A stretch of DNA of 64,000 bases. Origin: Deltaproteobacteria bacterium (GTDB taxonomy: Bacteria; Myxococcota_A; UBA9160; UBA4427). The notes beneath the pieces were generated by a model. It made no database searches and was not told the origin of the DNA. It worked only from the letters and a program-made list of their open reading frames with translations. The stretch is from NCBI GenBank assembly GCA_029261855.1, contig JAJDAN010000062.1, positions 1 through 64,000 of the forward strand. Reading direction: 5' to 3'. Shown here piece by piece: positions 50,811-60,039 of this stretch (position 1 is its first letter; every line of letters begins with the position of its first letter). The position numbers and the translations under genes are program-made.

Positions 50811-52259
50811 TCAGTCGTCGCTGCGCTCGCGCCGGTAGATGAACCACTGGTATCCGTCTCCGGCACCGTGCTCGAAGCTCTGGACCAGGCGATAGTGCAG
50901 CCCCGGAGCCGGTTCGTGTTCGACCTCCGGCGTGTGGCCCGCCTGCCAGTCGTGGCGCAGGTACCATTCCGGGCCCTGCGCGGGCCAGGCATCCCGCGTT
51001 ACGTACGCGAGGGGGCGCCCGGAGGCGATCCGCGCGGCGTAGAAGCGCAGCACGGTCGCGTTCCGGAAGTCGTGGTCGCTCCCGATGACGAGAGCGGGGC
51101 CGCGGGTCTCCCGGTCGATGAACTGCACGGTCTGTAGGTAGTCGTTGCGGCCTTCGCGCAGCACCCGCACGCCGTGCCAGCCGTTCGAAAGAACGAAGAA
51201 GGCGAGGATCGCCGCCGCGATCGCCCGCAGGCCGGCGGTCCTGCGCCAGGCGGCCGCCAGCGCGACGGCCAACAGCAGATAGAACCAGGGGAAGGTCGTG
51301 ACCAGATAGCGGGCATAGAGGAGCTTCGGGTTCGAGACGACGATGACCGCTGCGGGGGCCGCCACGAGCGTCACGGTGAAGAGCGCGACAGCGGGCCGGC
51401 GACCTCCCCGCCACAGGACCCGCAGCCCGGCGCCGGCAAGGCCGAGTCCTGCGAGCATGGCCGCCCAGGTGGCCGGGCCCCGGCGAGGCAGCGACATCGT
51501 TTGTGCGATCGCCTCGCGCAGGGCAACCCAGCGCTCGTAGCTGGGTCCTCCACCGACGTCGACCTGGGCGTAGAAGCCGACGATCCACGCGGCCGCGGTG
51601 GCGATCGGCACCGCATGCAGCCAGCCGGTTCGCCGCAACGACGTGCCTCGGACGACGGTCCACGCGACCGCCCCGGCGAGGGGGTAGACGAAGGTCGCGT
51701 GGGAGGACATGCCGAGGAGACCGACGCCCCACAGAGCGGCGACCCAGGCTCCGCCCGGGCGGCGACCGTGGGCTGGCTCGGCCAGGGACCGCGTGAGGTA
51801 GACGTAGGCGAGGCCGAACAGGATGGCGCCCGCGTAGCCTCGCGCCTGGGCGGATGCCGAGACGAGTGGGAAGGAGGTGGCCGTGAGCGCGAGCGCGAAG
51901 AGCGCTTCGAGGCGACCCCAACGCCACGCGATGGCCGCCACCAGGCCCAGTGACAGTACGCCCGCAACCAGCGACGGGATCCGGAACGAGATCCAGTGTC
52001 CCGAGCCCACCACGTCGGCGACGGCACGGAGGTACAAGGTGTTCAGCGGGTGGTTGTTGTCGTGCTGAAGTCGCGTGACGACGTCGAGCGCGGAGCCCGC
52101 CCGCTGCGCGATCGCAAGGGACCAGACCTCGTCGAGCCAGAAGCTCTCGAACCCCATCGCGACCCGCAGCGCGATGCCGATGCCCGTCAGGCCGGCGGCC
52201 ACGAGCCAGAAGCGGCGAAGCGAAACGCCCTGCTCCGCGGTGTCCGAAGGCCCGGTCAT
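50811..52259 (-). CDS. GT39/ArnT-like membrane glycosyltransferase
   Basis: The 482-residue membrane protein has about 10-12 helices and the N-terminal family motif FWLDEVWSLAIAQR, in which the acidic DE of PMT_2-type transferases is catalytic. HDNNHPLNTLYLRAVA, in which the NHP segment is also typical, follows. A short soluble tail with GSDHDFRNATV closes it. Such enzymes move a sugar from a polyprenyl-phosphate donor onto lipid, protein or polysaccharide outside the membrane. It is a plausible consumer of the polyprenyl sugars made around 44-46 kb, though this is inference. It is the next gene after the kinase on the minus strand. Confidence 0.85.
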   Translation of the reverse strand: MTGPSDTAEQGVSLRRFWLVAAGLTGIGIALRVAMGFESFWLDEVWSLAIAQRAGSALDVVTRLQHDNNHPLNTLYLRAVADVVGSGHWISFRIPSLVAGVLSLGLVAAIAWRWGRLEALFALALTATSFPLVSASAQARGYAGAILFGLAYVYLTRSLAEPAHGRRPGGAWVAALWGVGLLGMSSHATFVYPLAGAVAWTVVRGTSLRRTGWLHAVPIATAAAWIVGFYAQVDVGGGPSYERWVALREAIAQTMSLPRRGPATWAAMLAGLGLAGAGLRVLWRGGRRPAVALFTVTLVAAPAAVIVVSNPKLLYARYLVTTFPWFYLLLAVALAAAWRRTAGLRAIAAAILAFFVLSNGWHGVRVLREGRNDYLQTVQFIDRETRGPALVIGSDHDFRNATVLRFYAARIASGRPLAYVTRDAWPAQGPEWYLRHDWQAGHTPEVEHEPAPGLHYRLVQSFEHGAGDGYQWFIYRRERSDD

Positions 52260-52302
52260 CGGAGGCAGAGCATAGTCGGCCCGGCGGATACCCTGACCGG
52301 GA

Positions 52303-53379
52303 TTAGGGCGCGATTACTGCGGGGCGTGTGGCGGCGCCTTCGGGAAGAGTCGGTCGCACGTCGATCAGCATCAGGCTGGCGACGGCGATCGCGCACGCGA
52401 GGGCGGCCAGCAACCAGCCGCCGATGCCCGCCCCCTCGCGCGTCGCCGGTACGGCGAGGCGGACCACCGTCTCGCCGTCCTGGGTCTCGTGCACCTGGCT
52501 GTCCCACAACCAGCACGCCAGCTCGGCCCGTAGGTCGGCGGGCGACGGATAGCCGAGCTGACGCTCGAGCTCTCGACGCACGCCGCTCGACGACGCCAGC
52601 CGCTTGCGCGCGCGTCCGCGCAGGCAGCCGCGAACGAGACGGGAGAACCAGCGCGGCGTCGCGGAGGCCCGTCTTCGCACACGGGTGTAGCGCTCGCGCA
52701 GCATCCGCTGGGTCAGGGATTCCTCGTCGTCTTCCCGGGGCTCGGGGTACGGGGTCTCGCCGGTGAGCATCTCGTAGACGACGACCCCGAGGCTGAAGAG
52801 GTCGCTGCGCGCGTCGACCCGCTCGCCCTGCATCTGTTCGGGTGACATGTACGGCGGCGAGCCCAGTGCGAAGCCGGGCATGGTGAGCGCCGGACCCGAG
52901 CTCGCGAGTGCGATGCCGAAGTCGGCGATCTTCACCTCACCCCGCCGGCCGAGCAACACGTTCCGCGGCTTGAGGTCGCGGTGCACCGTGCCCTGGGCGT
53001 GGATCTCCTCGAGCCCGCGGGCCAGCGACAACGCGATCAAGGCGGCGACACGCGGCGGGATCGGGCCGGCACGCGAGATCGCCTCGTGCAGGTCCACGCC
53101 GGCGACGTATTCCTGGGCGATGTAGTCGTCGCCGCGATGCCGGAAGCAGTCGTAGACGGCCACCACGTTCTCATGATGCACCGCCGCGGCAGCGCGGGCC
53201 TCCCGTTGGAAGCGCTCGGCCAGATCGTCGCTGTCGCTGAGGTCCCGGCGGATCTTCTTGAGCACGGCGGGACGATCGAGTGAGGCCTGGCGCGCAAGCC
53301 ACACGACGCCCATGCCACCTCGTCCGATCTCACTCTCGACCACGAAGTTGCCGAGTACTCGTCCTGCCGGATCCGCCAT
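52303..53379 (-). CDS. Ser/Thr protein kinase with C-terminal membrane anchor
   Basis: The 358-residue product is a complete Hanks-type kinase. The glycine loop is GRGGMGVVW, K41 (VLKKI) binds ATP, the catalytic loop is VHRDLKPRN, DFG is ADFGIAL, and APE is represented by SPEQMQ; GEVKIADFGIA is uninterrupted. A C-terminal hydrophobic helix (LLAALACAIAVASLMLI) would anchor it with the kinase inside the cell. There is no extracellular sensor. The frame reaches 54024, but ATG 53379 starts the kinase. It follows an FHA gene by 14 bases, a partner that likely binds its phosphorylated targets. Confidence 0.92.
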   Translation of the reverse strand: MADPAGRVLGNFVVESEIGRGGMGVVWLARQASLDRPAVLKKIRRDLSDSDDLAERFQREARAAAAVHHENVVAVYDCFRHRGDDYIAQEYVAGVDLHEAISRAGPIPPRVAALIALSLARGLEEIHAQGTVHRDLKPRNVLLGRRGEVKIADFGIALASSGPALTMPGFALGSPPYMSPEQMQGERVDARSDLFSLGVVVYEMLTGETPYPEPREDDEESLTQRMLRERYTRVRRRASATPRWFSRLVRGCLRGRARKRLASSSGVRRELERQLGYPSPADLRAELACWLWDSQVHETQDGETVVRLAVPATREGAGIGGWLLAALACAIAVASLMLIDVRPTLPEGAATRPAVIAP

Positions 53380-53393
53380 CGGGTCGCCGCGGA

Positions 53394-53798
53394 CTAGCCG
53401 TCGATCTCGTAGGTCTTCGGGGCCCGCTTGCGGGCTTCGAGCACCAACTGGAACTGGTGATCGCCGACTTCGATGCGGTCGCCGTGCTTGAGCTCGCAGT
53501 CGAGCACCTTGCCGCCGTTCACATGAACGCCGTTGGTACTCGCGAGATCGCGCAGGTAGAGGGTGCCGCCCCGAACCTCGAAGGCCGCGTGCTCGCGAGA
53601 CAAGGTCGAGTCGTCGAAGGCGAGCGTCACGCCCGGCCCGCGACCGATCGTCGTCTGATCCGACATCAGCTCGTACTCGTTGCCTGCGGTCGTCCCCGAA
53701 AGCGTCACGATGACGGCCCGGTGGCGCGCCAGGAACGCGTCGGGGTCCTGTACGACCGGCGGCTCGCGCCGGACCTTCTTCGTGCGTCCGTCCTGCAT
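53394..53798 (-). CDS. FHA-domain protein paired with the kinase
   Basis: The 134-residue product has a short N-terminal tail (MQDGRTKKVRREPPVV) and an FHA domain: TIGRGPGVTLAF, TLSREHAAFEV and DLASTNGVHVNGGK. The Arg-Ser-Asn residues that bind phosphothreonine are intact. ATG 53798 is chosen because GGGAGG lies six bases upstream; the open frame runs further. It is upstream of the kinase gene in one transcription unit, the typical FHA-kinase pairing. The N-terminal tail contains no Thr-Thr-type (TTxx) phospho-site typical of GarA, so the mode of control is unknown. It is a relative of the FHA protein at 31.6 kb by domain only. Confidence 0.9.
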   Translation of the reverse strand: MQDGRTKKVRREPPVVQDPDAFLARHRAVIVTLSGTTAGNEYELMSDQTTIGRGPGVTLAFDDSTLSREHAAFEVRGGTLYLRDLASTNGVHVNGGKVLDCELKHGDRIEVGDHQFQLVLEARKRAPKTYEIDG

Positions 53799-54022
53799 GC
53801 GACCTCCCGCACCCAGATTCGGCCCGGCCAGCGCTCGGCTTGAGGTGCGAAAGCCCCGTCCGTTCGCGGCTGCTCGCGCACGCGCCGGCAAGAATCCCGG
53901 GCAGGCGGGCCGTCCAGCAGGGCTTTGCTTCCGTCTTCGCCTGGAATTCGGGCCGCCGGACGTCTGCGCGCCCGGGGTATGATGAAGGCCTGACACATCC
54001 CTCACACGACCGGGAGACCACC

Positions 54023-54442
54023 ATGGGAATCGCAGACCGCTATCAGGCCTACGCCGACGCCTTCGAACAGAGCGTCGAGGACGACGACTGGACGCGCATC
54101 GAGCCGTTCTTCAGTGAGGGCGCCGTCTACGAGGGAGCGCCGGCCGACGCCGTGGGACGTGAGGCGGTGATCACCAAGCTGAAGGGCGGCCTCGACGGAT
54201 TCGACCGCAAGATGGACAGCCGCACGCCGGACTTCCAGCAGCCTGAGGTCAAAGGGGACACCCTCACCATGCGGTGGGCGGTCACCTACACGAAGGCGGG
54301 CGCGCCGGACCTGGTCATCTCCGGCCTCGAAACCGCGGTCTTCGAGGGCGATCGCATCGCGCGACTGCGCGATGACTTCGACCCCGAAGCCGAGAAGGGA
54401 ATGGGTGAATGGATGGCCGCGCATGGTGCCAAGCTGCAGTAG
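54023..54442 (+). CDS. SnoaL/NTF2-like small protein
   Basis: The 139-residue product has the cone-shaped NTF2-like layout: helix pair (RYQAYADAFEQSVEDDDW), ending FFSEGAVYEGAPADAV, then three beta strands (GDTLTMRWAVTYTKAG, DLVISGLETAVFEG, RIARLRDDFD). SnoaL-like proteins bind or isomerise small hydrophobic substrates or carry polyketide-cyclase activity; no specific residues fix the role. The start ATG follows GGGAG by 7 bases. It overlaps the next gene by 34 bases. It is the first gene of a plus-strand trio with the sorting-tail protein and cyclase. Confidence 0.78.
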   Translation: MGIADRYQAYADAFEQSVEDDDWTRIEPFFSEGAVYEGAPADAVGREAVITKLKGGLDGFDRKMDSRTPDFQQPEVKGDTLTMRWAVTYTKAGAPDLVISGLETAVFEGDRIARLRDDFDPEAEKGMGEWMAAHGAKLQ

Positions 54443-55308
54443 TCGTTGCGGCGCTGCTGCTCGCGGGCGACGTCACGGCAGGAACACTGACCGGGATCAG
54501 CCAGAATCGGGTCGTCCAATCGACCACGACGGACGCGACGACCGGCTTCGAGTGCTTCGATCCGATCTTCGGCCCTCCCCTGCTCGGCTGTCCGGTCGAC
54601 CTCGGCACCACGGTCAGCCATGACCCCCACGCGGCAGTGGACTTCGGCCTCTTCTCGGCAACGGCGGCGACGGCGGGTGGAAGTGCCAGTCAAGAGTCGG
54701 AGATTGGCCCGACCCTCGTGCGGGGAGCCGGCAGCGCCAACGTCAACGCGACCGCCAGCGCACCCACCCAACCGCCCTACCTGCTCATCACGCGCTTCGT
54801 CGACCCCGAGACCGAGGACGATTTCGAGGTCAGCGTCAGCCTGGATGCCCCGACCGCCTTCCGCCTGGACCTGTCCGGAAGCATCCTCTACCCGGACCCG
54901 GCCTTTCCGGTCGGGTGGAATGCAGCGCTGTCGATCCAGGTGAACGGCCCCGCCGGCTCCGTTGCGTCGTTCTCGGCGCTCCCGGATTTCGGATGCTTGT
55001 CGGACCCGAACACCCTGCTGTGCACGGTGACGCCCGCCCCGGTCTCGATCACGGGCATTCTCGAGCCGGGGACCTACAGCGTCGACGTCTCCCTCGTCAC
55101 CGCGGCTCAGGGAACGTATCTCCGCAACGTGGGGCCCGTGGGTTCCTCGGCCGGGGGCGACTACAGCGTCGAGCTGCTGCTGCTTTCGCCCGTTTCCGTC
55201 CCGGCGCTCACGCCGTACGGGCTCGGGTTCCTGGTGCTGGCCCTGGCGCTCCCCGCCGTCCTCGTTCCCCGCATCCTGGGAAGTCCCCGCTCGACACGTC
55301 GAGCTTGA
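54409..55308 (+). CDS. Exported protein with IPTL-like C-terminal sorting tail
   Basis: The 299-residue product has a signal peptide (AAVVVAALLLAGDVTA) and an extended, Thr/Ser/Ala-rich beta-type mature region with several Cys. Its C-terminus reads VPALTPYGLGFLVLALALPA followed by VLVPRILGSPRSTRRA: a short motif, one transmembrane helix and a basic end. This matches the IPTL/PEP-CTERM type of exosortase sorting signal. It would be secreted and processed at the membrane, and may be anchored to or exported with exopolysaccharide. It starts at ATG 54409 inside the SnoaL gene (AGGGA upstream). The overlap suggests coupling. Its role is otherwise unknown. Confidence 0.8.
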   Translation: MDGRAWCQAAVVVAALLLAGDVTAGTLTGISQNRVVQSTTTDATTGFECFDPIFGPPLLGCPVDLGTTVSHDPHAAVDFGLFSATAATAGGSASQESEIGPTLVRGAGSANVNATASAPTQPPYLLITRFVDPETEDDFEVSVSLDAPTAFRLDLSGSILYPDPAFPVGWNAALSIQVNGPAGSVASFSALPDFGCLSDPNTLLCTVTPAPVSITGILEPGTYSVDVSLVTAAQGTYLRNVGPVGSSAGGDYSVELLLLSPVSVPALTPYGLGFLVLALALPAVLVPRILGSPRSTRRA

Positions 55309-55325
55309 ATCTGGAGGCAACTGCC

Positions 55326-56294
55326 ATGCGCTTCGTGCTGCCGACCCGCGCCATCCTGACGAGCTTCTTGTGTGTGACGCTCGTGTCCGTGACGGTCACC
55401 GTCACAGCCGTTGCTGCGGACGACGACTGGTATCCGTCCCGCTACGGCGCCGAGGACACGCTCGGCGCCATCAACGAGCTCTCCCGCGAGGGCGTCGTAT
55501 CCGCGGCCCGGCTGGTCAAGACCGGCAAGACCTACGCGCTCGGGGTCGAGACCGGACGCGACACTCCCGCCTACGGGGCGCGCGGCTTCCAGCTGTTCGC
55601 CGTGGCTCATGGAGATGGCACCGGGTCGACCCTCGGCACCAACCAGGTGACGGCCCACGACGATTGGATGACGGTCTGGCTCGGGGTCGGGACGCAAATC
55701 GATGGCCTCGGCCATCTGGGCATCAACCATCGCTACTACAACGGCAACAAGGCGAGCGACTTCTATGCGCCGACGGGCCTGACGAAGTTCGCCACCCACA
55801 CCCTGCCCCCGATCGTGACCCGCGGCGTGCTGCTCGACATCGCGGGCCTCAAGGGGGTGCCCTTCCTCGAAACGGGAACGCCGATCCGCAGCCAGGACGT
55901 CAAGGACGCCCTGGCGCGACAGAAGCTGACGATCGGTCGCGGGGACGTGGTCATCCTGAACACCGGCTGGCAGCGCTTCGCAACCGACGACCCGGAGCGC
56001 TTTCTCGCCGGAATGCCCGGCCTGTCGGTGGAGGCCGCCGAGTGGCTCGCGGAGAAACGCGTCGTGGCGATCGGCTCGGACAACTGGGGCCTCGATGTGA
56101 TCCCTGCGGAGAAGGAGGGAGAGCTCTTCCCCGTTCACCAGGTGCTGCTCGCCAAGAACGGGATCTACGTCCTCGAGAACATCCGGACCGACCAGCTGGT
56201 TGCCGACAAGGCCTGGGAATTCCTGTTCGTGCTCGGACAGCCGCGCTTCGTGGGCGCGGTGCAGATGGTGATCAACCCGGTCGCCATTCGCTGA
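55326..56294 (+). CDS. Exported cyclase-superfamily hydrolase
   Basis: The 322-residue product has a signal peptide (FLCVTLVSVTVTVTAVAA) and the cyclase-superfamily (PF04199, kynurenine-formamidase-like) fold. Metal-site segments are TQIDGLGHLG with His and Asp, GVLLDIAGLKG, GDVVILNTGWQRF, and SDNWGLDVIP. In this family HxGTHxD-type histidines hold zinc; here GTQIDGLGHLG supplies part, with some deviation. It would hydrolyse a cyclic amide, lactone or formamide in the periplasm. A GGAGG ribosome site is present 9 bases upstream. It is 17 bases after the sorting-tail gene, so it is likely co-transcribed. Confidence 0.8.
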   Translation: MRFVLPTRAILTSFLCVTLVSVTVTVTAVAADDDWYPSRYGAEDTLGAINELSREGVVSAARLVKTGKTYALGVETGRDTPAYGARGFQLFAVAHGDGTGSTLGTNQVTAHDDWMTVWLGVGTQIDGLGHLGINHRYYNGNKASDFYAPTGLTKFATHTLPPIVTRGVLLDIAGLKGVPFLETGTPIRSQDVKDALARQKLTIGRGDVVILNTGWQRFATDDPERFLAGMPGLSVEAAEWLAEKRVVAIGSDNWGLDVIPAEKEGELFPVHQVLLAKNGIYVLENIRTDQLVADKAWEFLFVLGQPRFVGAVQMVINPVAIR

Positions 56295-56317
56295 ATCGCG
56301 ACCGGAAGCCCGACCTA

Positions 56318-57310
56318 CTACAGCACGTGCGGCAACACGCGGTCCGTGAACAGACCGAAGGTCTTCTCGCTGAGCGGCGACAGCAGCAGGTACGAGAGCG
56401 GAACCTCTTCTTCGAGACGCTGCAGTTGGTCGACGACGCGCTCGGGGCTGCCGTGGATCACGACATCCCGAAGGTAGTGGTCCACGGGGTCGAGATCCTC
56501 GTCGGCGTCGCCCCCGCGCAGGTGGCCGAGGACCTGCTTGTTGATGTAGGCGCCGGCGGTCCATTGGGCTCCGCGACGAGCGACGGCCTCCGCCTCATCG
56601 TCGGTCTCTGCGACCGCCACGAGCCGGCCCATGGGGATCTCGCGCCCCGCGAAGCTGTACCCGCCCTGGGTGAGCTGGTCGCGGTAGAGCGCGAGCTTGC
56701 GCGCGATCTCCGCGTGAGGCGAGTGGGGGTCCATCAAGATCGACAACCCCTTGGTGGCCGCCCATTCGATGGCTCCCTCGGAGCTGGCGGCGACCCAGGT
56801 CGGCGGGTGCGGTTTCTGCACCGGCTTCGGCAGAACCTCGACGCCTTCGTACTGATGGAAGCGCCCGTCGAAGTCGAGCTTCTCGTTCTTCCAGGCCGCC
56901 AGCACGATCTCCACGGCTTCGCGAAACCGGTCGGCGCTTTCGTCCGCGGGGACGTCGAAGATCGCGAACTCGCGCGGGTCGAAGCCCCGGCCCGCCCCCC
57001 AGTTGATGCGGCCGCCCGTGAGAACGTCGAGCAGCGCGACCTCTTCCGCGATCCGCAGCGGGTGGTAGAACGCCGCCAGGGTGACGGCCGTCCCGATCCG
57101 AAGATTCCGGGTGCGCGCGGCGACGTGCGCGGCCATGACGTGAACCGAGGGACAGACGCTGTAGCCCGTGAAGTGATGCTCGGCGAGCCAGACCGCGTCG
57201 TACCCCGTCTGGTCCATGATCTCGATGCGAGCCATCGCTCGCTCGTATACATCCTCGAGCGGAACACTGCGGTCGCGCCAACCAAAGAACTGCAGAACGC
57301 CTACCTTCAT
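56318..57310 (-). CDS. Luciferase-like flavin-dependent monooxygenase
   Basis: The 330-residue product is a TIM-barrel LLM-class enzyme: IEIMDQTGYDAVWLAEHHF, LRIGTAVTLAAFYHPLRIAEE, NWGAGRGFDPREFAI, and a C-terminal RVVDQLQRLEEEVPLSYLLL. The EHHFxxYxVCPS segment is typical of bacterial luciferase-type alkanal or alkane-sulfonate monooxygenases that use FMNH2 or F420. No partner flavin reductase is adjacent. The frame reaches 57562, but ATG 57310 (MKVGVLQFFGW) starts the barrel. It is convergent with the cyclase gene and divergent from the permease. Confidence 0.9.
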   Translation of the reverse strand: MKVGVLQFFGWRDRSVPLEDVYERAMARIEIMDQTGYDAVWLAEHHFTGYSVCPSVHVMAAHVAARTRNLRIGTAVTLAAFYHPLRIAEEVALLDVLTGGRINWGAGRGFDPREFAIFDVPADESADRFREAVEIVLAAWKNEKLDFDGRFHQYEGVEVLPKPVQKPHPPTWVAASSEGAIEWAATKGLSILMDPHSPHAEIARKLALYRDQLTQGGYSFAGREIPMGRLVAVAETDDEAEAVARRGAQWTAGAYINKQVLGHLRGGDADEDLDPVDHYLRDVVIHGSPERVVDQLQRLEEEVPLSYLLLSPLSEKTFGLFTDRVLPHVL

Positions 57311-57400
57311 GGCGCTGCAGGGTAGACCAATCGCGCGAAGCCGCCCCTCGCCGGCGGCTGGCGCGCCAGACCCCATCGGGGCCTTCATCGGAGGGAATGG

Positions 57401-58534
57401 ATGAGCACTCGGGAAGTCGAACCGGACGTGTTTCTGTCCCGCGCCGTCGAGCTCACGGTTCGCATCGCGATCGTCGCGCTCCTGGTCGTCTGGTGCTTCC
57501 AGATCCTGCGGCCGTTCATCGTGCCCGTCGTGTGGGGAGCGATCATCTCTGTCGCCGTGCATCCCGCGCAGCTGTGGCTGACGTCCAAGCTCGGTGGGCG
57601 CCAGAAGCTGGCCGCGACGCTACTGACCGTGCTGGGCTTGCTGATCCTGCTGGTTCCGCTGGGCCTGTTTGCCGGGTCCCTGGTCGAGAGCGCGCAGGCC
57701 CTCCAGGCGCGCATCGCCGGCCAGCCCATCGCGATCCCGCCGCCGCCGGCAGATGTCGCCGATTGGCCGCTCGTCGGGAAGACCGTCCACGAAGTGTGGG
57801 CGGGGGCCGCCACCAATCTGGGGGACACGGCCAAGCAGTTCTCACCGCAGCTCAAGGCCGTCGGGGGCTGGGTGCTGGCGGCCGGCGCCGGTACCGGCGC
57901 TGCGGTGGTGCAGTTCGTCGTGTCCCTGCTGATCGCGGGCTTCTTCCTGGTGAGCGCGAGCGGAGGCGTGAGCGCCATCGGCGCGGTCACCCGCCGGGTC
58001 GCCGGCGCGGAGGGCGAGCGATATCTGGCGCTCGCGGCGCAGACGGTCCGCAGTGTCGCCGTCGGCATCCTCGGCGTCGCGGTCATCCAGTCCGCGCTCC
58101 TCGGTATCGGCTTCGTCGCAGTCGGGGTCCCCCACGCGGGCATCTGGGCGCTGCTCTGTCTGGGGCTGGCAGTCCTCCAGCTTCCGACCTTCCTCGTCGT
58201 GCTTCCCATCGTCTTCTACGCATTCTCGGTGGAGACGACGGCTGTCGCGGTCGTGTTCACCATCTGGAGTCTGGTCGCCGGGTTGTCCGACAACGTGCTC
58301 AAGCCGATCCTGCTCGGACGTGGAGCGACGGTCCCGATGCTGGTCATCTTCCTGGGGGCCATCGGCGGTTTCATCTTGTCGGGCTTCATCGGGTTGTTCA
58401 TCGGCGCCATCGTGTTGTCACTCGGCTACGAGATCACCCTCGCGTGGATCGCGGATGCGGCGGACGACGAGGGCGATGGCGAAGACCCGACCGCGCCGCG
58501 TGTCGCGCCAACCGGGGACGCCGAGCCCGCCTGA
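57401..58534 (+). CDS. AI-2E-family transporter (PerM-like)
   Basis: The 377-residue membrane protein has eight or so helices in the AI-2E/PerM layout: an N-terminal pair (IAIVALLVVWCFQILRPFI, GAIISVAVHPAQLWL), a periplasmic or loop region, and a C-terminal bundle (VPHAGIWALLCLGLAVLQLP; GLSDNVLKPILLGRG, VPMLVIFLGAIGGFI). The NVLKPILLG-type motif is the conserved family element. Such proteins export small molecules or ions; AI-2 export has been shown for only some. The C-terminal acidic tail is disordered. It is a single gene between the flavin enzyme and the carotenoid oxygenase. Confidence 0.88.
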   Translation: MSTREVEPDVFLSRAVELTVRIAIVALLVVWCFQILRPFIVPVVWGAIISVAVHPAQLWLTSKLGGRQKLAATLLTVLGLLILLVPLGLFAGSLVESAQALQARIAGQPIAIPPPPADVADWPLVGKTVHEVWAGAATNLGDTAKQFSPQLKAVGGWVLAAGAGTGAAVVQFVVSLLIAGFFLVSASGGVSAIGAVTRRVAGAEGERYLALAAQTVRSVAVGILGVAVIQSALLGIGFVAVGVPHAGIWALLCLGLAVLQLPTFLVVLPIVFYAFSVETTAVAVVFTIWSLVAGLSDNVLKPILLGRGATVPMLVIFLGAIGGFILSGFIGLFIGAIVLSLGYEITLAWIADAADDEGDGEDPTAPRVAPTGDAEPA

Positions 58535-58665
58535 AACGCGGTCTGCCAGATCTGCGCACGAATGGGTCCACAATCGGGGCCGCATTGTGCATTGCCGACG
58601 GGCGCTCGCGGGTGGCACCCTGAATCCTGCGCGGTCCTGCAGCGGACCCGACGGAGGCAAATGCC

Positions 58666-60021
58666 ATGAGCGCCGGAGCCGAGAAGGAAGTGCCGTTCCA
58701 TCAGCAGGGGAACTTCCTGCCCGTCGAAGAGGAAGTGACCGCCTTCAATCTCGACGTCGAAGGCGCTTTGCCGCCCGAGCTCACCGGCCTGTACGTGCGG
58801 CAGAGTGCCAACCCGATCACCGGATACTCGGAACACTGGTTCCTCGGCGACGGCATGCTGCATGGGGTTCGTCTCGAGAACGGCCGCGCCGCGTGGTACC
58901 GCAACCGATACGTGAAGACGCCCTATCTGGACGACCCGGACATCCAGCGCATTTCCGAGCTCGGCCAGATCGACCGCACCGTCTCGAAGGCCAATACGTC
59001 CATCGTCAAGCACGCGGGCAAGCTGTTGGCGCTCGAGGAAGGGTCCTTCCCCTACGTGGTGGACGACGAGCTCTGCACCCAGGGCATCGAGGACTACGCG
59101 GGCAAGCTCACGAGCGCCTTCTCGGCGCACCCGAAGATCTGCCCCGTGACGGGCGAGATGATCTCTTTCGGATACGGGCAGCTGCCGCCCTACCTCACGT
59201 ATCTGCGGGTGAGCCCCGACGGCCAGCTGCTGCAGTCCGACGAGATCACCGTCGGCGGCCCGACGATGATGCACGACTTCGCGATCACCGAGCACTACGC
59301 GATCTTCATGGACCTGCCGGTGGTCTTCTCTCTCGAAGAGGCCCTCAAGGGCGCCATGCCCTTCCACTGGAGCGACGACTACCCGGCCCGCATCGGGGTC
59401 ATGCCGCGCGACGGTCGGGATGCCGACGTCCGCTGGTTCGACGTCAACCCCTGCTTCATCTTCCACACCCTAAATGCCTATGAACACGGCGATTCTGTCG
59501 TTCTCGATGCCTGCCGCTCGAGCGAGATGTGGCGCAAGGCCGGCGAGATGACCCTGGGCGGCGGCGAGCTGACCCTGCATCGCTTCACCTTCGATCTGGC
59601 CAGGGGCTCGGTCAAGGAGGAGACGGTCGACGAACGGGCGCTCGAGTTCCCGCGCGTCGCCGCGGGCCGTGTCGGCCTGCCCAATCGCTACGGCTTCATG
59701 CTCGACGTGGGCGAGGGGCCCGATGGGGGTCCGGCCTTCCACGGTGTCGTCAAGATCGACCTGGAGACCGGCGCGTCCCAGGCCCACAAGTACGGCGAAG
59801 CGTCCGCCTCCGCCGAGGTGGTCTTCGTCCCCGCCGAAGGTGCGGACCCGAACAGCGACGAGGGCTGGCTGATGAGCTACGTCCACGACGAGAACAGCAA
59901 CAAGACCGATCTCGTCATCCTCGATGCCAGCGATCTCTCGAAGCCCGCCGTCGCAAAGGTCAAGCTGCCGCAGCGGGTGCCGTACGGCTTCCACGGCAAC
60001 TGGGTTCCCGACGAGAGCTGA
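58666..60021 (+). CDS. Carotenoid cleavage dioxygenase (RPE65/lignostilbene family)
   Basis: The 451-residue product has the four-His iron site typical of the family in context: AHPKICPVTGEMISFGY, MMHDFAITEHYAIFMD, FHTLNAYEHGDSVVL and the C-terminal YGFHGNWVP. Family motifs GLYVRQSANPITGY near the start and EGSFPYVVD are present. It is a seven-blade beta propeller, cytoplasmic. The substrate may be a carotenoid, apocarotenoid or stilbene, and no carotenoid-synthesis gene is in the window. A GGAGG-like stretch (GGAGGCAA, 58654-58661) precedes the ATG. It is convergent with the P450 gene. Confidence 0.92.
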   Translation: MSAGAEKEVPFHQQGNFLPVEEEVTAFNLDVEGALPPELTGLYVRQSANPITGYSEHWFLGDGMLHGVRLENGRAAWYRNRYVKTPYLDDPDIQRISELGQIDRTVSKANTSIVKHAGKLLALEEGSFPYVVDDELCTQGIEDYAGKLTSAFSAHPKICPVTGEMISFGYGQLPPYLTYLRVSPDGQLLQSDEITVGGPTMMHDFAITEHYAIFMDLPVVFSLEEALKGAMPFHWSDDYPARIGVMPRDGRDADVRWFDVNPCFIFHTLNAYEHGDSVVLDACRSSEMWRKAGEMTLGGGELTLHRFTFDLARGSVKEETVDERALEFPRVAAGRVGLPNRYGFMLDVGEGPDGGPAFHGVVKIDLETGASQAHKYGEASASAEVVFVPAEGADPNSDEGWLMSYVHDENSNKTDLVILDASDLSKPAVAKVKLPQRVPYGFHGNWVPDES

Positions 60022-60039
60022 TTCCTCGCGGATGTGCGG

